Positions 42,696-54,267 are shown, counted from the stretch's first letter. The stretch is DNA of 64,000 nucleotides from Piezodorus guildinii (GCA_023052935.1 CM041292.1:149224939-149288938); one strand, 5' to 3'. The notes: generated by a model not told the origin, from the letters alone. Numbers and translations: made by a program.

Positions 42696-45600
42696 GTATT
42701 TTCAATAAGTATATTATTTTTTAAAATAACTCATAAATAAAGAATTCACTCACTCACTGTTGGCGCTACTTCTGTTCCTTTTACTGAGCTCATGGGAAAC
42801 CCAAACGTCCTAAGGACAGTCGATTTACTGGCCCTTAAACCCGCAGCTATCTCACGGACAGTAATTCGTGTATTATTTGCGTTGGCCGTCAAAATATCCT
42901 CGATGTCAAGAGTTGAACTCCGGCCAGCCCGGGGTTGGTCTTCCAAATTTAAATCTCCTCATCCAAACCGCCAAAACCACTTCTGAACCGTGCTATCAGC
43001 AATAGACTGCTATACACGGCACGAATCTTTCTAGCAGTTTAGGCTGCGCTTTTTCCTTTTTAAAAAAAAAAAGAACAGCATAATATGCCGAAAACGAACT
43101 GACTCGTCACTCATTGTGGTTTGCAATAAACTATACTACTGAGCCTTAATAAAGACGAATTAAGTGTTGCTATGTATCGAGAATACTGGGAGAAAAAGAA
43201 ATAATTATGAATAGTATTAAATAGAACATTTTCTGGGCTTCAAACAGAAAGGTTCCTTTGAAGGACTATGTAAAAAATACACCCCTCCACTTCTAGAGCG
43301 GGGATAGCACACTACCTGGAAATTCTTAGCCCGGACAGGATAGGAAGTGGAAGTCCAGCCACGGCGGAGGAAGTCGGGAATTCCAAAAAAATTGGTCCAG
43401 TAGTTTCGGAGAAATGCTGCGGAAGGCGTTTGGAGGACAGACGGCTTTGTTTTTATTCGTTATTCGAGTTCTACGCATCTTGAAACATAAGCCCTCAAAT
43501 TCTAAAAGAGGGTAATTTTTTTTGGTCGATTACAAAGGATCATTATTGAAAATAATAAACCAAAACTAAAACAATATCGGTCCTTCAAGTGATTAGCAGA
43601 CACATCAAATGAGCAGACGATTAACTTATTTTTAAACTATTAATTTTTTTTTACTATTTTGTCTTTATATATGGCTGAGATGTAGAAGACTGAACCCTGT
43701 AGTTCACCCTTCCTTTTCCATCTAGGTAATCTAATTACTAAATTAGATTGAAATGGTTCTGGATACCAATTTTTCATTTTCATTTCATCAAGGCCTTCAT
43801 GCCTTTTCTCCACAATTGTGTGGTAAAGATCCCTTAATCTTCCTTATGATTTTTTTTCCACTCCAATAAATTCAATGACCATTCTCTTTTCCAAGAATTA
43901 AAGGATGTTTATCAACTTCTTCAGACTTAATCTACTCTTTGGACTTAATGGGGGTGACCATCCTATTTATTCACTGGTTTCTTGCCTTACTTTCCATTCA
44001 CAAATTGAGAAGGTGAGTTTTCAGTAGCATTGTCACTGTTTCAGTGCTTAATCTGTTTACATAATGTACCAGAAACTTTTTTTTTATTTAGTGGACTTAA
44101 GGCATTTAAAAAAAGGGAATATCGTCTTGAGAACATCTAACATCACCCCTTTACATTTTTTTCCCCCCTCCCAGATCTTTCTTTTTGAGTTATTTATTTA
44201 TTTTATATTTATATTTTGAAAATGACCAAGATAAGTCATTAGAGTTAACCAAAACCTCACCATAACCCTATAATGTCTAGAAACGAGGATACAAATCAAC
44301 TTTTTGGTATGTTTAAGCAAATAGTTGTGTTTCAAATTAAATCATAAGAAAATTTTATTTCATGGTTGTTTTAGAAATTTTCACCTTTGGACAGACATAT
44401 TTTCAGTACCAATAATTCTGGCATTTGGCATTCTGAGTTTAATATCACTAAGTTCTGTAAGTTCATTCTTTTTTTGTTCTTATTATTATTTTATTGTTTG
44501 AGATAATGATTAAACAGCAATGTCTCACTAATAAGTAATACAACATTAATGAGAATTTTATATTAAAATAATAGCAAATATTACAATGATCATAAGTCCA
44601 ATTAGTAGACTTTGATTGTCCTAAAATATTGTATGTATTTGTTTTTAAAAAATTCTGTTCTACTTCTAAGTAATTATAGGCAATATTTATCTGAGCCTCT
44701 TTATATATAGGATTGATGATTTGAATGTTTTTTTTTTTGTGTGTGTCTTATTAATGTGAGACATGTCTCCAAATCATTAATTTCGTAAAATAAAAATCTG
44801 ATTTTTGTCATTGTTTTTTTTCTCTGTCTCAAAAATGTCACAATCTTGTCAGATACAGTTATTAATATCCTGAATAAATACAATGTTGTTCTACAACCGA
44901 TCTCGGGTTGATTGATAACAATTTAATTTTATTTTAGATATAAGAAAAAATTAACATAAATATTTTTTTTGATTTTAGTGGGTTGAACTTCCAGGGACTA
45001 CAATAACAGCATTAATACTCTGTGCCTGTGAAGTTGGTTATATGTATATTTTCTCCATATTTAGTCAGAGATTAACTGACTTGGTAAATTAATTGATACT
45101 TGATATTATTTTGTATTTCTTAAAATTATTACATGACTTAAATAAACTCTGGTGCCGGAATCAATCGACTTTACTTACTCTTACACTTGAAATACAATCT
45201 AAAATTTTAAATGCAATAGTAAAATTAATTGCAAAACTTTTCATAAAAAGTCTATTTAATGTACTGGATAATATAGGTTCTTATATAATTACTTTAAAAT
45301 ATTTGTTTTCATTACTTAACTACATGTTTTGGTAATTCTTCTATGACAAACATAACTTTATTTGCTACATAATATAATTTATTAAAGGTCTCAACAGAAT
45401 GCATTGCTCTTATTCCTGAAAATGTGCATATTAGTAATAAGAACAATAGCTGCAAAAAGACCAGGTTTAATCAAGTGAGGCTATGGATTTGACCAGTTGC
45501 TAAATACTCATTTGAGACTTTATGAGAACAGAGGAAAGGCATCTGCAGAATGAACTGGTTGATTTAAAAAATAAAATCGTAGGATGGATATTAAGTTCTA

Positions 45601-48551
45601 AACAGCAGGAAGGAGTTTCCCAACTAAGGAAGTACATTCAATGTACAGTAGCCTATCTTTTAGATCACTCGAGTTCAGTGTATGATATGGTTAGTACGTG
45701 TCCAGAGAATGAATGGATTGAGGACAGGAATAAGGCTTTATCACAGGAAGCTAGAAGGATAATTTCTAGGGACAGGCCAAAGGGAAGATTGTTGGAGAAT
45801 ATAAAAGATTTAATGAAAAAAGTAATATCAGTTTGAGGTTTTTCAAACATGGATGAATGTACAAAGGTAATGGGACAGGACAAGAATCAATTACATATGG
45901 CTTGAACCAATAAGTAATGAATGAATCATAAGATTCTATTTTTCTTATTCTAAAATCTTTCTTTATCCAACAGCATTTTAAAATGTTTCCTCTCATTCCG
46001 ATCATTTCCAAAGAGAAATTCTTTCAAATATAGTAAACCTCCTTCTTCCTCTCTCTGACAACCACATTATATTCCTCTTGATTCCTCAATTTCTCTTACC
46101 CATTTTCTTTGATACGTTAATAATTTACCAGATATCACTCACTACCCACCTAACAGTTTGATTATCAACAAATTTACCAATCAAAATGGGATACATGGGT
46201 TGATCCAAAAAGTACAGGAAGGCAATGATAGAATCAACAAAATTGTAAATAACAAGGACAATCTAATTATTCTTGCTATGTTGAAAAAGTGTAAATTAAT
46301 GTATTGAATAATTGAAAAGAAAGAAAATACACTTATATTAGAACAGAAAATAATTCACAAAAAACGTAACACTCTAATTCCAACTGGTAACTTAACATAT
46401 GTTTTCTTCTATATTTAATTCTTATTAATAATCAAAATTAACATAACAACTCTCCGCGACCTAATATAAAACATAAACGGAGAAGTGTGTTGGTCTTCTA
46501 TGATGTCTTTGTGATCTGCGAAGAGGCGGGTTTTCTTGTTGACCGTCTAAATCAGCTGCAGTTACAGGACCGCAGCTACAGGTTCAGGTTCAGGCTCAGT
46601 TGTTGTAGTCCCTTCTGCTGGTACAGTGGCACTGTTAGATGGTTGCCGGAGTTGTTTGTCCCAGAAGGTAACGTTATTACCGTTTTTCATACTTGGTGCT
46701 CCCTCTTTAGAAGGGTGTACTCCTGGCAGTTCTGGTATGTATACCAGGCGCAATTGATCTATGTGTCGCTTTAGAGTATACCCATCTCCATCTAGTATGA
46801 TTAGATAATGTAATTTGCCAAATGTTTTTAGCACCGTTCAAAATCTCCAAGACGGCTTGTTGTTAGAGTACCATCAAGTTGTACCCTGTCCCCTATTTTA
46901 AGTTTTCGAACTTTTTTGTTTAAATACATTGTACTGGGTTTATCAAAACTTCTAGGTGGTTTAAGAGCGTCTAATTTTGTATTGATTCTTCTTTTAAGAT
47001 ATAATTCTGCTGGTGACTTTCCACAAGCCAAAGGCGTCGAACGATATCGCAGCAGAATTTCTTGTACTTTGGTCTGTAGGGACATTGTCAGTTTTGACAT
47101 TGCCTTTAACTTATTTTTCAGATTTGGACATTCCTCTGGAAGAATCCCCGATAAAAGGGCTTGAAATTGAGCCTGTTGGGCTGCCATAAATTTTTCAAAT
47201 TGTTCCGCATTCATGATGATAAATTAAAGTATAGGTTACCTGGATGCGAAGATTCACTGTACTTGATGTAATTAATATGTTATTAATACGAATTCTTGAC
47301 TTTAATCCTCGTCGCCAATTTTGCTATGTTGAAAAAGTGTAAATTAATGTATTGAATAATTGAAAAGAAAGAAAATACACTTATATTTGAACAGAAAATA
47401 ATTCACAAAAAACGTAACACTCTGATTCCAACTGGTAACTTAACATATGTTTTCTTCTAATTTAATTCTTATTAAGAATCAAAATAAACATAACAATTCT
47501 ATTCTCATGTTATCCAAGCATCTCATCAGTTCCCTTACTTCAATTCAATTCAACATCCTTTTCCACCCAACTGTAACATAACCACTATGGAGTCACTTTC
47601 CAACAGTACCTATCATAAAATAATCATTCTTTCCTTTAGATGTCTGAAAAAGATCCTAGGTTACATGGATTTTATTCCTTAAAATACTCTCCAGCTACTA
47701 TTATCACAAAGTGTTTGGTGAATGAAGAGCTTTCTGCTGGGCTAAAGATGAGATCGACCATTGGTTGACATAACCATAAAACAGTCAGTAGAATTTATCA
47801 TTATCAAATGGAGATTAACCTTCTAAATCACTTTTCAATACATATACAAATGATTCATAAACTTTTAAAACATGGTAACACTAACTTTATTTATTTATTT
47901 TATAAACAAGTACTGATAAAACTAAACAAAACTGAAAAACCTGCTTTAAAAGTAAAATTTGGTTCTATTTTAAAATTAATTTAAAAAAATAGTATCGAAT
48001 ATTATTTAATATGTTCTTACAGAATGAAAAACTCAGGTTTGAAATCTACTGTATAAAATGGTATCTTTGTGATAATGATGTAAAACTGAGTATGAAAATA
48101 TTCCAAGAGGTTACACTAAGACCTATGACATTAATAGCTGGAGGATTGGTTCCTGCTAATATGGATACTTTTGCAAAAGTATGATGTTTATATTATGATT
48201 AAAACTAAGTTTTTACATTAAAATTAAGAATTAAGGTAGATATTCGGGCTAAATAACTTCTTCCATAAAGGCTCAAATTTGTTATTACATCAACATGTTT
48301 CGGGATCTTCTCCCATTTTCAGAAATCTGGTTATATATTTTGAACTTCTAGCATTTTCAATAATACACAAATTAACTAGGAAAATTAGTAAAAATGTAGT
48401 CAATATGTAAAAACATCAGATCTGAGCAAGAGTATTGCTCAGATCTTTGTTAAAATTAAGTTTTTACTCATATACTTTTGTATTTTATTTATAGGTGATT
48501 AACAGCTCATATTCCTACTACAATCTTGTCACAGCTTTTGATATTGCCTAA
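41800..48551 (+). CDS. Odorant receptor gene, unit 3 (five exons)
   Basis: Insect odorant receptor paralogous to unit 2. Exons: 41800-42695, 44375-44456, 44979-45083, 48023-48178 and 48495-48551, total 1296 nt (431 codons plus stop). Frame and splice phases are kept throughout. Exon 1 has one extra codon relative to unit 2. Exon 2 is 82 nt instead of 100: an 18-nt in-frame deletion removes six residues from a membrane segment (ILAFGILSLISL against ILAYLTGTIIIALSLISL). The segment may then be too short to span the bilayer, so function is doubtful although the gene has no stop or shift. Introns host a mariner relic, a retroelement tail, an LTR element and a short insertion. Substitutions against unit 2 cluster in the N-terminus and membrane segments, while the loop before segment 4 is nearly identical. 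The stop in intron 1 right after the donor is conserved, as in unit 2. Confidence 0.87.
42747..43114 (-). pseudogene. mariner transposase N-terminal relic
   Basis: Mos1/mariner-type DNA-binding region. It starts MSDESVRFRHIML at 43114. After frame changes it shows LEDQPRAGRSSTLDIEDIL and RITVREIAAGLRASKSTVLR, the second helix-turn-helix. The catalytic half is missing. It lies in OR unit 3 intron 1 and is absent from the corresponding introns of the other units. Confidence 0.8.
43200..43470 (+). mobile_element. Retroelement 3'-tail fragment
   Basis: GC-richer stretch ending in TCCAGTAGTTTCGGAGAAAT, then GACAGACGG and CTTTGTTTTTATT. This pattern is typical of 3' tails of insect LINE or SINE copies. 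No coding sequence. Confidence 0.4.
44375..44456 (+). CDS. OR unit 3 exon 2 (18 nt shorter)
   Basis: 82 nt; NFHLWTDIFSVP kept. The middle of the hydrophobic stretch lacks six codons relative to units 1 and 2. Confidence 0.85.
44979..45083 (+). CDS. OR unit 3 exon 3
   Basis: 105 nt from WVELPGTTITA to SQRLTDL, same borders as the other units. Confidence 0.88.
45522..45836 (+). other. Intronic ORF in OR intron 3 (open copy)
   Basis: Open frame of 104 codons containing QLRKYIQCTVAYLLDHSSSV, CPENEWIEDRNKALSQEARR and DRPKGRLLENIKDLMKKV. It is charged and plausible as a helical exon, but copies in units 1 and 2 are broken. No good splice pair was found to join it to the OR frame. More likely the remnant of a captured gene or repeat than an exon. 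No family recognised. Confidence 0.4.
46274..46448 (-). repeat. 3' LTR
   Basis: Direct repeat of 47322-47495 with only a few differences, implying a fairly recent insertion. Confidence 0.85.
46828..47214 (-). CDS. Chimeric gag-start/integrase-end ORF
   Basis: 128 codons. The first part, MNAEQFEKFMAAQQAQFQAL, is a typical gypsy gag N-terminus. It is fused at about residue 45 to the integrase C-terminal region (EILLRYRSTPLACGKSPAEL, then LKIGDRVQLDG). The fusion results from an internal deletion that kept the frame. No protease, reverse transcriptase or integrase core remains, so the element depends on helpers. Confidence 0.7.
   Translation of the reverse strand: MNAEQFEKFMAAQQAQFQALLSGILPEECPNLKNKLKAMSKLTMSLQTKVQEILLRYRSTPLACGKSPAELYLKRRINTKLDALKPPRSFDKPSTMYLNKKVRKLKIGDRVQLDGTLTTSRLGDFERC
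47322..47495 (-). repeat. 5' LTR
   Basis: Paired with 46274-46448; see the element entry. Confidence 0.85.
48023..48178 (+). CDS. OR unit 3 exon 4
   Basis: 156 nt with the intact A run that is short in unit 1. It encodes NEKLRFEIY to NMDTFAK with few changes. Confidence 0.88.
48230..48456. mobile_element. Short insertion in OR intron 4 with hammerhead-like motif
   Basis: Host string TTAAAATTAAG occurs on both sides (ending about 48229 and starting about 48453), and the insert is missing from units 1 and 2. On the - strand, CTGAAAA, a GGGA/TCCC stem and GAAAC form a degenerate hammerhead core, with CAGATTT and AAATTTG able to form stem I. Near its right end AGATCTGAGCAA pairs with TTGCTCAGATCT around a 5-nt loop. 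Confidence 0.45.
48495..48551 (+). CDS. OR unit 3 exon 5
   Basis: 18 codons plus TAA, identical in protein sequence to unit 2 exon 5. Confidence 0.88.
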   Translation: MINSSYSYYNLVTAFDIA

Positions 48552-48562
48552 TTGGAATACAT

Positions 48563-48568
48563 AATAAA
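48563..48568 (+). promoter_or_regulatory. Poly(A) signal of OR unit 3
   Basis: AATAAA 11 nt after the stop, at the conserved position. Confidence 0.6.
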
Positions 48569-49401
48569 CAGCTGAAAAACATATATTCAAAATAGTATAG
48601 GTCATACAATAGTATATGGAAGACTAATATATCAAACATCAACCTGACAATGAAGAAAACCAAAATAAATCATTAAGAAAATCCTAGATCATTATATGAA
48701 TGGCATATTGGCTCCTGAGATATTTACAAAAACTAGAAGTATGGAAGTATCTAAAAATAAAATGTGCAAGGTGAAGAAGCTGTATTTTTCTTATTCCATT
48801 AAATAGAAATATACCAATATTAAACCACTTAAAACATTTAGTTAAAGTGTATTGATGCTTAAAGAGCTACACTAATGAAACTATGTAGACTAAAACAATA
48901 AATTAAAAAAAATCTGGTGCAGGCAACACACAACTTTCACTTACCTCGACTTTTAAAATCAATTTAAAACAAATTCATCAATTAAATTAACTTGAAATAA
49001 AAGTTAATTAAAATAAAACATTAGTTCAGTTTTGTTAGAAACATGATTTAAATTACATAATATAGCAATATCAAATATTTACGTAATAATTACCAGTAAT
49101 AATTACATACCCTATTTGTCACGTTTCATTGCCTTTTACAATTTAGTGTATAAGATAATGTTTTTTATAAAATATTTAACTTTCCCATGGTATATTATAC
49201 CTCTATGTTGCTGTATTTATGATTAAAAAAACAAAAATTGCATTAAAAAATAGTTTTGTTCTTTTCTCCTTTAGATGGTTGTGAAATTCGTTCAACTTTT
49301 CTATTTAACTGCTTTTTGTGAACCTAAATTAGGCGATATGGGTACTTTAGGGTATAAAGGTACTTTAGAGGAACAAAATATAAAATATCGGCAATTAAGC
49401 T

Positions 49402-49674
49402 ATGTCAGACTATTTAAATCAGACTAAAACCTACATCGTATTAAAGCCCATTGAATTTTTCATCGATACAGAGAGTTTAATCAAAATTGTTAGAGCCGTT
49501 TTTGAGAAAATCAAAAAAAGGTGCAAAATGCATTGTATAAAGGACATCTTCCAGACAGCCGATTTTAAAGAAAAAGTTGGTGTAACATCTAGGGCGTTTA
49601 GTTGTCTCAAATATGAAATTTCATTTTTTGCACGACTTTTTGTTTTGGCACTACACTTGCAACACACACACTGA
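49402..49674 (+). pseudogene. Small ORF shared by OR 3' flanks (unit 3 copy)
   Basis: 90 codons starting MSDYLNQTKTY. The central part DTESLIKIVRAVFEKI matches the unit 1 copy at 19338. The reading frame runs longer here because the TAG after the VTS codons of unit 1 is absent. It lacks introns, and no family was recognised. Probably a fossil. Confidence 0.35.
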
Positions 49675-49893
49675 CCTTTTTGCAGTCCTTGGTGATTTGG
49701 ACTCAAGAGACCCTAAAACATGTATTTCCTTTGAAAAATGGAATTAGAAAATTTTCACGATTGCAATACTTTCCCTTACTATATATTTCATATATAGGTA
49801 ATTGAAAGTACAAATAAATTCATAACTCTAACAACAGATCTAGCAGCACTAACCAATTTTTCTTCTACACGTTTTAAGATTAATAAAAACCTT

Positions 49894-49894
<1 letters not shown>

Positions 49895-49938
<44 letters not shown>
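49895..49938. repeat. (TA)n microsatellite
   Basis: Over 20 TA dinucleotides at the left edge of the LTR insertion at 49939. Confidence 0.9.
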
Positions 49939-49944
<6 letters not shown>

Positions 49945-50601
49945 GATATAATATAAAGGCATAAATTATAATAATTAGAAATAAGAAAATAAGAATAGAG
50001 GAAAATCAAGAAGGCGCGTGGTGAGCGGCCAATAAGAAAGCAGGAATCGAATTGCGCATCAGATCGGTTTAGCGATGTTTTCCGGGAATGGCGAGTCACT
50101 TTGTAGTCAGCAGCCGATCGAAATGGATGCGTGCGTGCGAGTTTTTTGAAAATTTCTTCATGGTGAGCCATAGACAAAGCAAGACGTGATTGCATTATGC
50201 CACCAACCATTAAATCAATTTGAGTTCAAATCATATATTAGTGCACTAATAATACGTTATAATCAAGTAATTATGAAGACATCATTGAAAGGAAGGAATG
50301 GAAATTCAACTGAAGACATCTGAATCAGACAATTTATAAACTTTTTTATTTGCAAATATTAGTTTTTTGTTTTTTTAGTTTAAGTTATGCATTTAATTGT
50401 AAAATATTCTTTTAAGAATATAAGTTTGTTATTAACCTTAGCTAAGACTCAGAGTTATTAATTTGAAACCCAAAAATTATCATTCACTTTACGTTTTTCA
50501 TTTAAAAAATTAAATATCATTTCTTTAAAAATAAAATATTATAACATTTGGCGCCCAAATAGAGACGCATTATTCAGTTTTTCATTATAATATTATAACA
50601 A
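49939..50601 (+). mobile_element. LTR plus primer-binding site remnant
   Basis: LTR of about 608 bp (49939-50546) from TGTTGTGATATAA to ATATTATAACA, followed by TTTGGCGCCCAAATAGAGAC (50547-50566), a classical TGGCGCC-type primer-binding site. A short tail ends again in ATATTATAACA at about 50600, which looks like the end of a second LTR. Everything between has been deleted. Inserted in an AT repeat; absent from unit 1. Confidence 0.65.
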
Positions 50602-51088
50602 TATATATATATATGTACATATATCATGATTTTAAAATAATATTATAAAATTTGCTATTGATATTTTTTTAAATTTCTGCATTTTTCATTCTGTATCACA
50701 CATTCTTTGAATAAAATGTGTTTTTAAAATATAAATTTATTACTCCTTGTACCTGAAACACTTTGTTTGACTGTAGAACAATATAAACATTAAATAGATT
50801 GGTTGAGGTCCAGTCATAAAAAAATGACACACTAATAAGTAGCACTTATTTAATTGTGTACCAGTGTTTTTGGCCTACATTGTGGACCTTCATTAGGGTG
50901 ACTCAGAGAAGGTATCTCAAGAAGTCTTGACTTGGGATGGTGACCTCACCTCCAAAAATCTTCCTTACCTTATATTCTCAACTAAATTCTATCATTATAA
51001 ACTTTAAATAGTTTTGCGCATAGAAACAAGTCACATGATTATATGACCTTCCTGACTGTATGACCACTATAAAAAAAAAAAAAAAAAA

Positions 51089-51395
51089 CCTGTACCACTA
51101 CAACCCATGAAGGGTCTTGGGCTCAGTACATATAGAGATGTGGACTGTTTCAAGGCCAACGGCAGTGCAATGAGGTGATTAGGCCTTAATCGCGCTCAGC
51201 CGCCAGGTTTTTCCCCAATTAATTTGGGTACCCACTTTGTAGAGGCTGGGTCTGCCCCAGGAGGGTCTCCATACCCTAGGGTCGCCCCCCAACTGAATTA
51301 ACAGAATAAATAATACTCCGCCACAGCCGGGATTCGAACCCAGGACCCGGAGCACACTAGACTAGCGCTCTATCCACTAGACCACGCCGCTCCCC
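51089..51395 (-). mobile_element. tRNA-derived SINE
   Basis: On the - strand the 5' end is tRNA-like with a pol III A box TGGTCTAGTGG (51374-51384) and B box GGTTCGAATCC (51330-51340). A unique body and an 18-nt T run follow at the 3' end (A run 51071-51088 on +). The target duplication is GTATGACC-CTATAA (51058-51072 and 51396-51410), and the empty site is in unit 1 near 20240. Mobilised by a LINE; partner unknown. Confidence 0.85.
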
Positions 51396-51659
51396 GTATG
51401 ACCTCTATAATAGAATATAGATATCAAACAAATATAAACTTTTCCAAACTATTTTCAAAATTTGAACAAAGGAGAACACAATACTTTGCCCTAAACTTCA
51501 CATAGAAAAAAAAAAGAGCAAAAGGGTTAAGAGCTCATCATTACCTGTATGGTATTCTGAATTAGGGAGTAAATCAGGTAAAAAATATAGTATACTAACT
51601 CCAGTAATTGATCTATTAGATAACACTAAGAGAAAAACAATCCCCTTATCTCAAAGAAA

Positions 51660-53500
51660 ATTGACACCCTCCTGCTTCTTGGTTGACGCCTGCAATAAAG
51701 GAATGCACAAGGCACAGGGATGCTGCAAGGCGGATATTTAGGGGCAAGATGGCTTCCTATAGATTACTCCAACTTCAAACATCTCAGAAACAGAATCCAA
51801 TCAGTGATACACCAAGCTAAATCCCAATATTTTCAGCTGCCCTTATCTTGTATATCAGACTCCATTACCAAATGGGCAATTCTTGGTAAACTTTCTTAGG
51901 AAAATATACCAATACCCAAGCTATTCCTATTTCTGCCGATTATCTTAACTTTGCCTCCTGTTCCTAACATTTCTCACATCAGACGCCAATGGCTACACCT
52001 ATGCACCTTTTCGATCCGGATTCATTCTTTTTTTCCCATATTACCCCTGAGGACTTCCTTAATTCTATTCATAAATCCCGTACCAATGAGTACAGACCTG
52101 ACAATAACCCAGTTAAACTAATTAAAGCCTCGCTTTCTTCTATCCTTCCAATCTTGTATCATATTCATAATTTTTCTTCAGACAGTGCCACCTTTCCAAC
52201 TTCCTGGAAATCTGCTCTCGTCCATCCACTCACAAAAACTCAAATCTCTTAATCCCCCAATGATTTCCGCCCAATTTCTTTTTTATCAAACCTATCCAAA
52301 CTCTTAGAGTGTCTGGTCCAGGTCCAATCTTAGTTATCTCTCTTCCTCAAGCAAAATAACCTTTTGAACCCCATCCAGTCTGGTTTCCGACCCGGCTGTT
52401 CTACTCTCTGCTCTCACCCGAATTTCTCAAGACCTCCACAATGCCACAGACCAATATAAAATAACCATCATTGGTTTCGCTTGACTTCCTTCTCTTTGGC
52501 CTTTGATTCTGTTGTCGATAATATCCTCCTATATAGACTCGCAGTATCCACAGGCACTCTTCAATGGTTTCAATCATTCCTTGCCAGCCATTCCCAGTAT
52601 GTTGAAGTTCCAAATGAACCCGATCTGATACACTACCTATGACAAAAGGTGTACCCCAAGGTTCCTCATTATCTCCTACGCTTTTTCCATATTCATCAAC
52701 GAACTTCCGCTCTCCATAAAGTACTCCCAATACCACCTCTATGCCGATGATGTTCAAATCTATATTTCCTTTACCCCAAATAACTTCTCTGATGCTATTT
52801 CCAAATTGCAAGAGGACATAAATAATATAAGTGCCTTGGCATCACGCAATAAACTATCGTTAAGAGTCAGGAAACGAAAGCCACCCTTATAGCATCCCCT
52901 GCTCTCCTTAAATCCATCCATCCTCCCAACCTTCTCCTAAACAACACTCCTATTTCTTTTCATTCATCAGTCAAGAACTTAATAGTTACTCTTAATCAAA
53001 ATCTCTCCTGTAAACCGCATATCTCCCAAATTTCCCATTGATCTCGTATACTCGTAAACTCCTTGTTTCCTCTCTCGTTTTTCCCCACTTTGACTATGGT
53101 TGTATGGTGTAGAGCAAATTTCAGGTGAACTCGAAGCATAACTCAAGCATATGATGAACCATGCAATACGATTTGTTTTTGGGATCACCAGAGACATGCA
53201 TATAATTTAGTATAACATTGAGTTGGGGTGGCTTTATAATAATTACTGATGCCAGTATTTCTTAGCTTCCTTCCTCTATCAGGTAATCAGAACTCAGCGC
53301 CCCAGCTATTTCTTCCAAACCCTTCAATTTAAATCTTCAATACAGTCCAGTTCTACCAGATCCCGTCTTTCTGACCTTTACCCTTCTTCTCAATACACTG
53401 CTGCATTTGACATGTCCTATCTGTCCAAAGTTGCCCCTCTTCGGAGCTCTATCCCTCCTGAGATCCGCCATGCATGAATTGCTTCCTCCTTTAAATCCCT
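51660..53500 (+). mobile_element. CR1/jockey-like non-LTR fragment (unit 3)
   Basis: Longer copy of the fragment at 20490. Shared parts are DSFFFSHITPEDFLNSI (52012), FPTSWKSALVHPL and SGFRPGCST. Beyond the end of the unit 1 copy it adds the block GVPQGSSLSPTLFS and the catalytic YADD motif (about 52740-52751), then a decayed thumb region up to 53500. Multiple frameshifts. Confidence 0.78.
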
Positions 53501-53535
53501 CCTTTCAACCACCTTTTCCTTTCCCAACATACATA

Positions 53536-53938
53536 CAACATAGAAAATAAGACTTTAAAAAATAAAGTAGATGAGCTTGAGGTCCTGGAAATTCGGGATA
53601 TCCCGGTCTGCCCAGGCGAAACCCCTGCGGCTCTGGTGGCCAGTGTAGTGGCGGGCCTAGGCTTGAAGATTTCTCCTGAGGACCTGGACACGGTGGTAAG
53701 TCGTAGATCGAAGCTGTGTGACGATAGAACACCTCCTGTCGTAGTCCGTTTCGTCAGGCAAATCACGAGGAACGAGCTGGTGAAGCAAAGAAAGGTCAAA
53801 AGGAATTTCACCACGCTGGATATCGGGTGGGAATCCAATGATTGCCACCGTATATACCTAAGTGAGGAAATGTCTTCAGAAAACCGACACCTTTACTGGC
53901 TCGCCCAACAGAAGAGATCGCCAGGAAAACTAAAATAA
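53536..53938 (+). pseudogene. Non-LTR ORF1 C-terminal part
   Basis: Region with LEVLEIRDIPVCPGETPAAL, PPVVVRFVRQITRNELV and RIYLSEEMSSENRHLYWLA. This matches the RRM-like/C-terminal layout of ORF1 in CR1-like elements. The N-terminal part is missing. Confidence 0.6.
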
Positions 53939-54267
53939 GTCTGGTTTTCAGCCGGCAGAGTTGGCTGTCGTAAGGACGACACACATCCCGTGATCTTCAT
54001 CAACCGAGCGCAGGACCTAGAGGTCTTCGGCTGACATCCTGGCTACCGTCTACCCTCTGGCTACAAACAGACTCACACCACGGACTCTATATGTAATTTA
54101 CTGAGTTTAATGTTTAGTGTCACGGTATATTTTTATTTTTATACAAGTTTTATTTTCTTCACTAGTCATTATTTATTTCATTTTTCAAGTATTCTTCACT
54201 CAACACTTTTGATTGTTTTATTTTGTATTTATTATCTTCTAATCTTTAAATTTAACCAAAATTTAGC

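Larger units (their letters stand above)
46274..47495 (-). mobile_element. Gypsy-like LTR element with large internal deletion
   Basis: Two nearly identical LTRs (46274-46448, 175 bp; 47322-47495, 174 bp) with TGTTATG...CATAGCA ends on the - strand. The 5-bp target duplication is ATTCT. Units 1 and 2 show the uninterrupted site ATTATTCTATT in the same intron. After the 5' LTR lies TTGGCGACGAGGAT, a primer-binding-site-like string. Between the LTRs is only one chimeric frame of 128 codons. Confidence 0.85.

Noticed and set aside
49893..50210. 105-codon - strand ORF
   Set aside because: It runs through LTR sequence and ends in a translated TA repeat.
51320..51395. Functional tRNA gene on the - strand
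   Set aside because: A and B boxes are present, but the sequence is the head of a 307-bp SINE with target duplications and a non-tRNA body.
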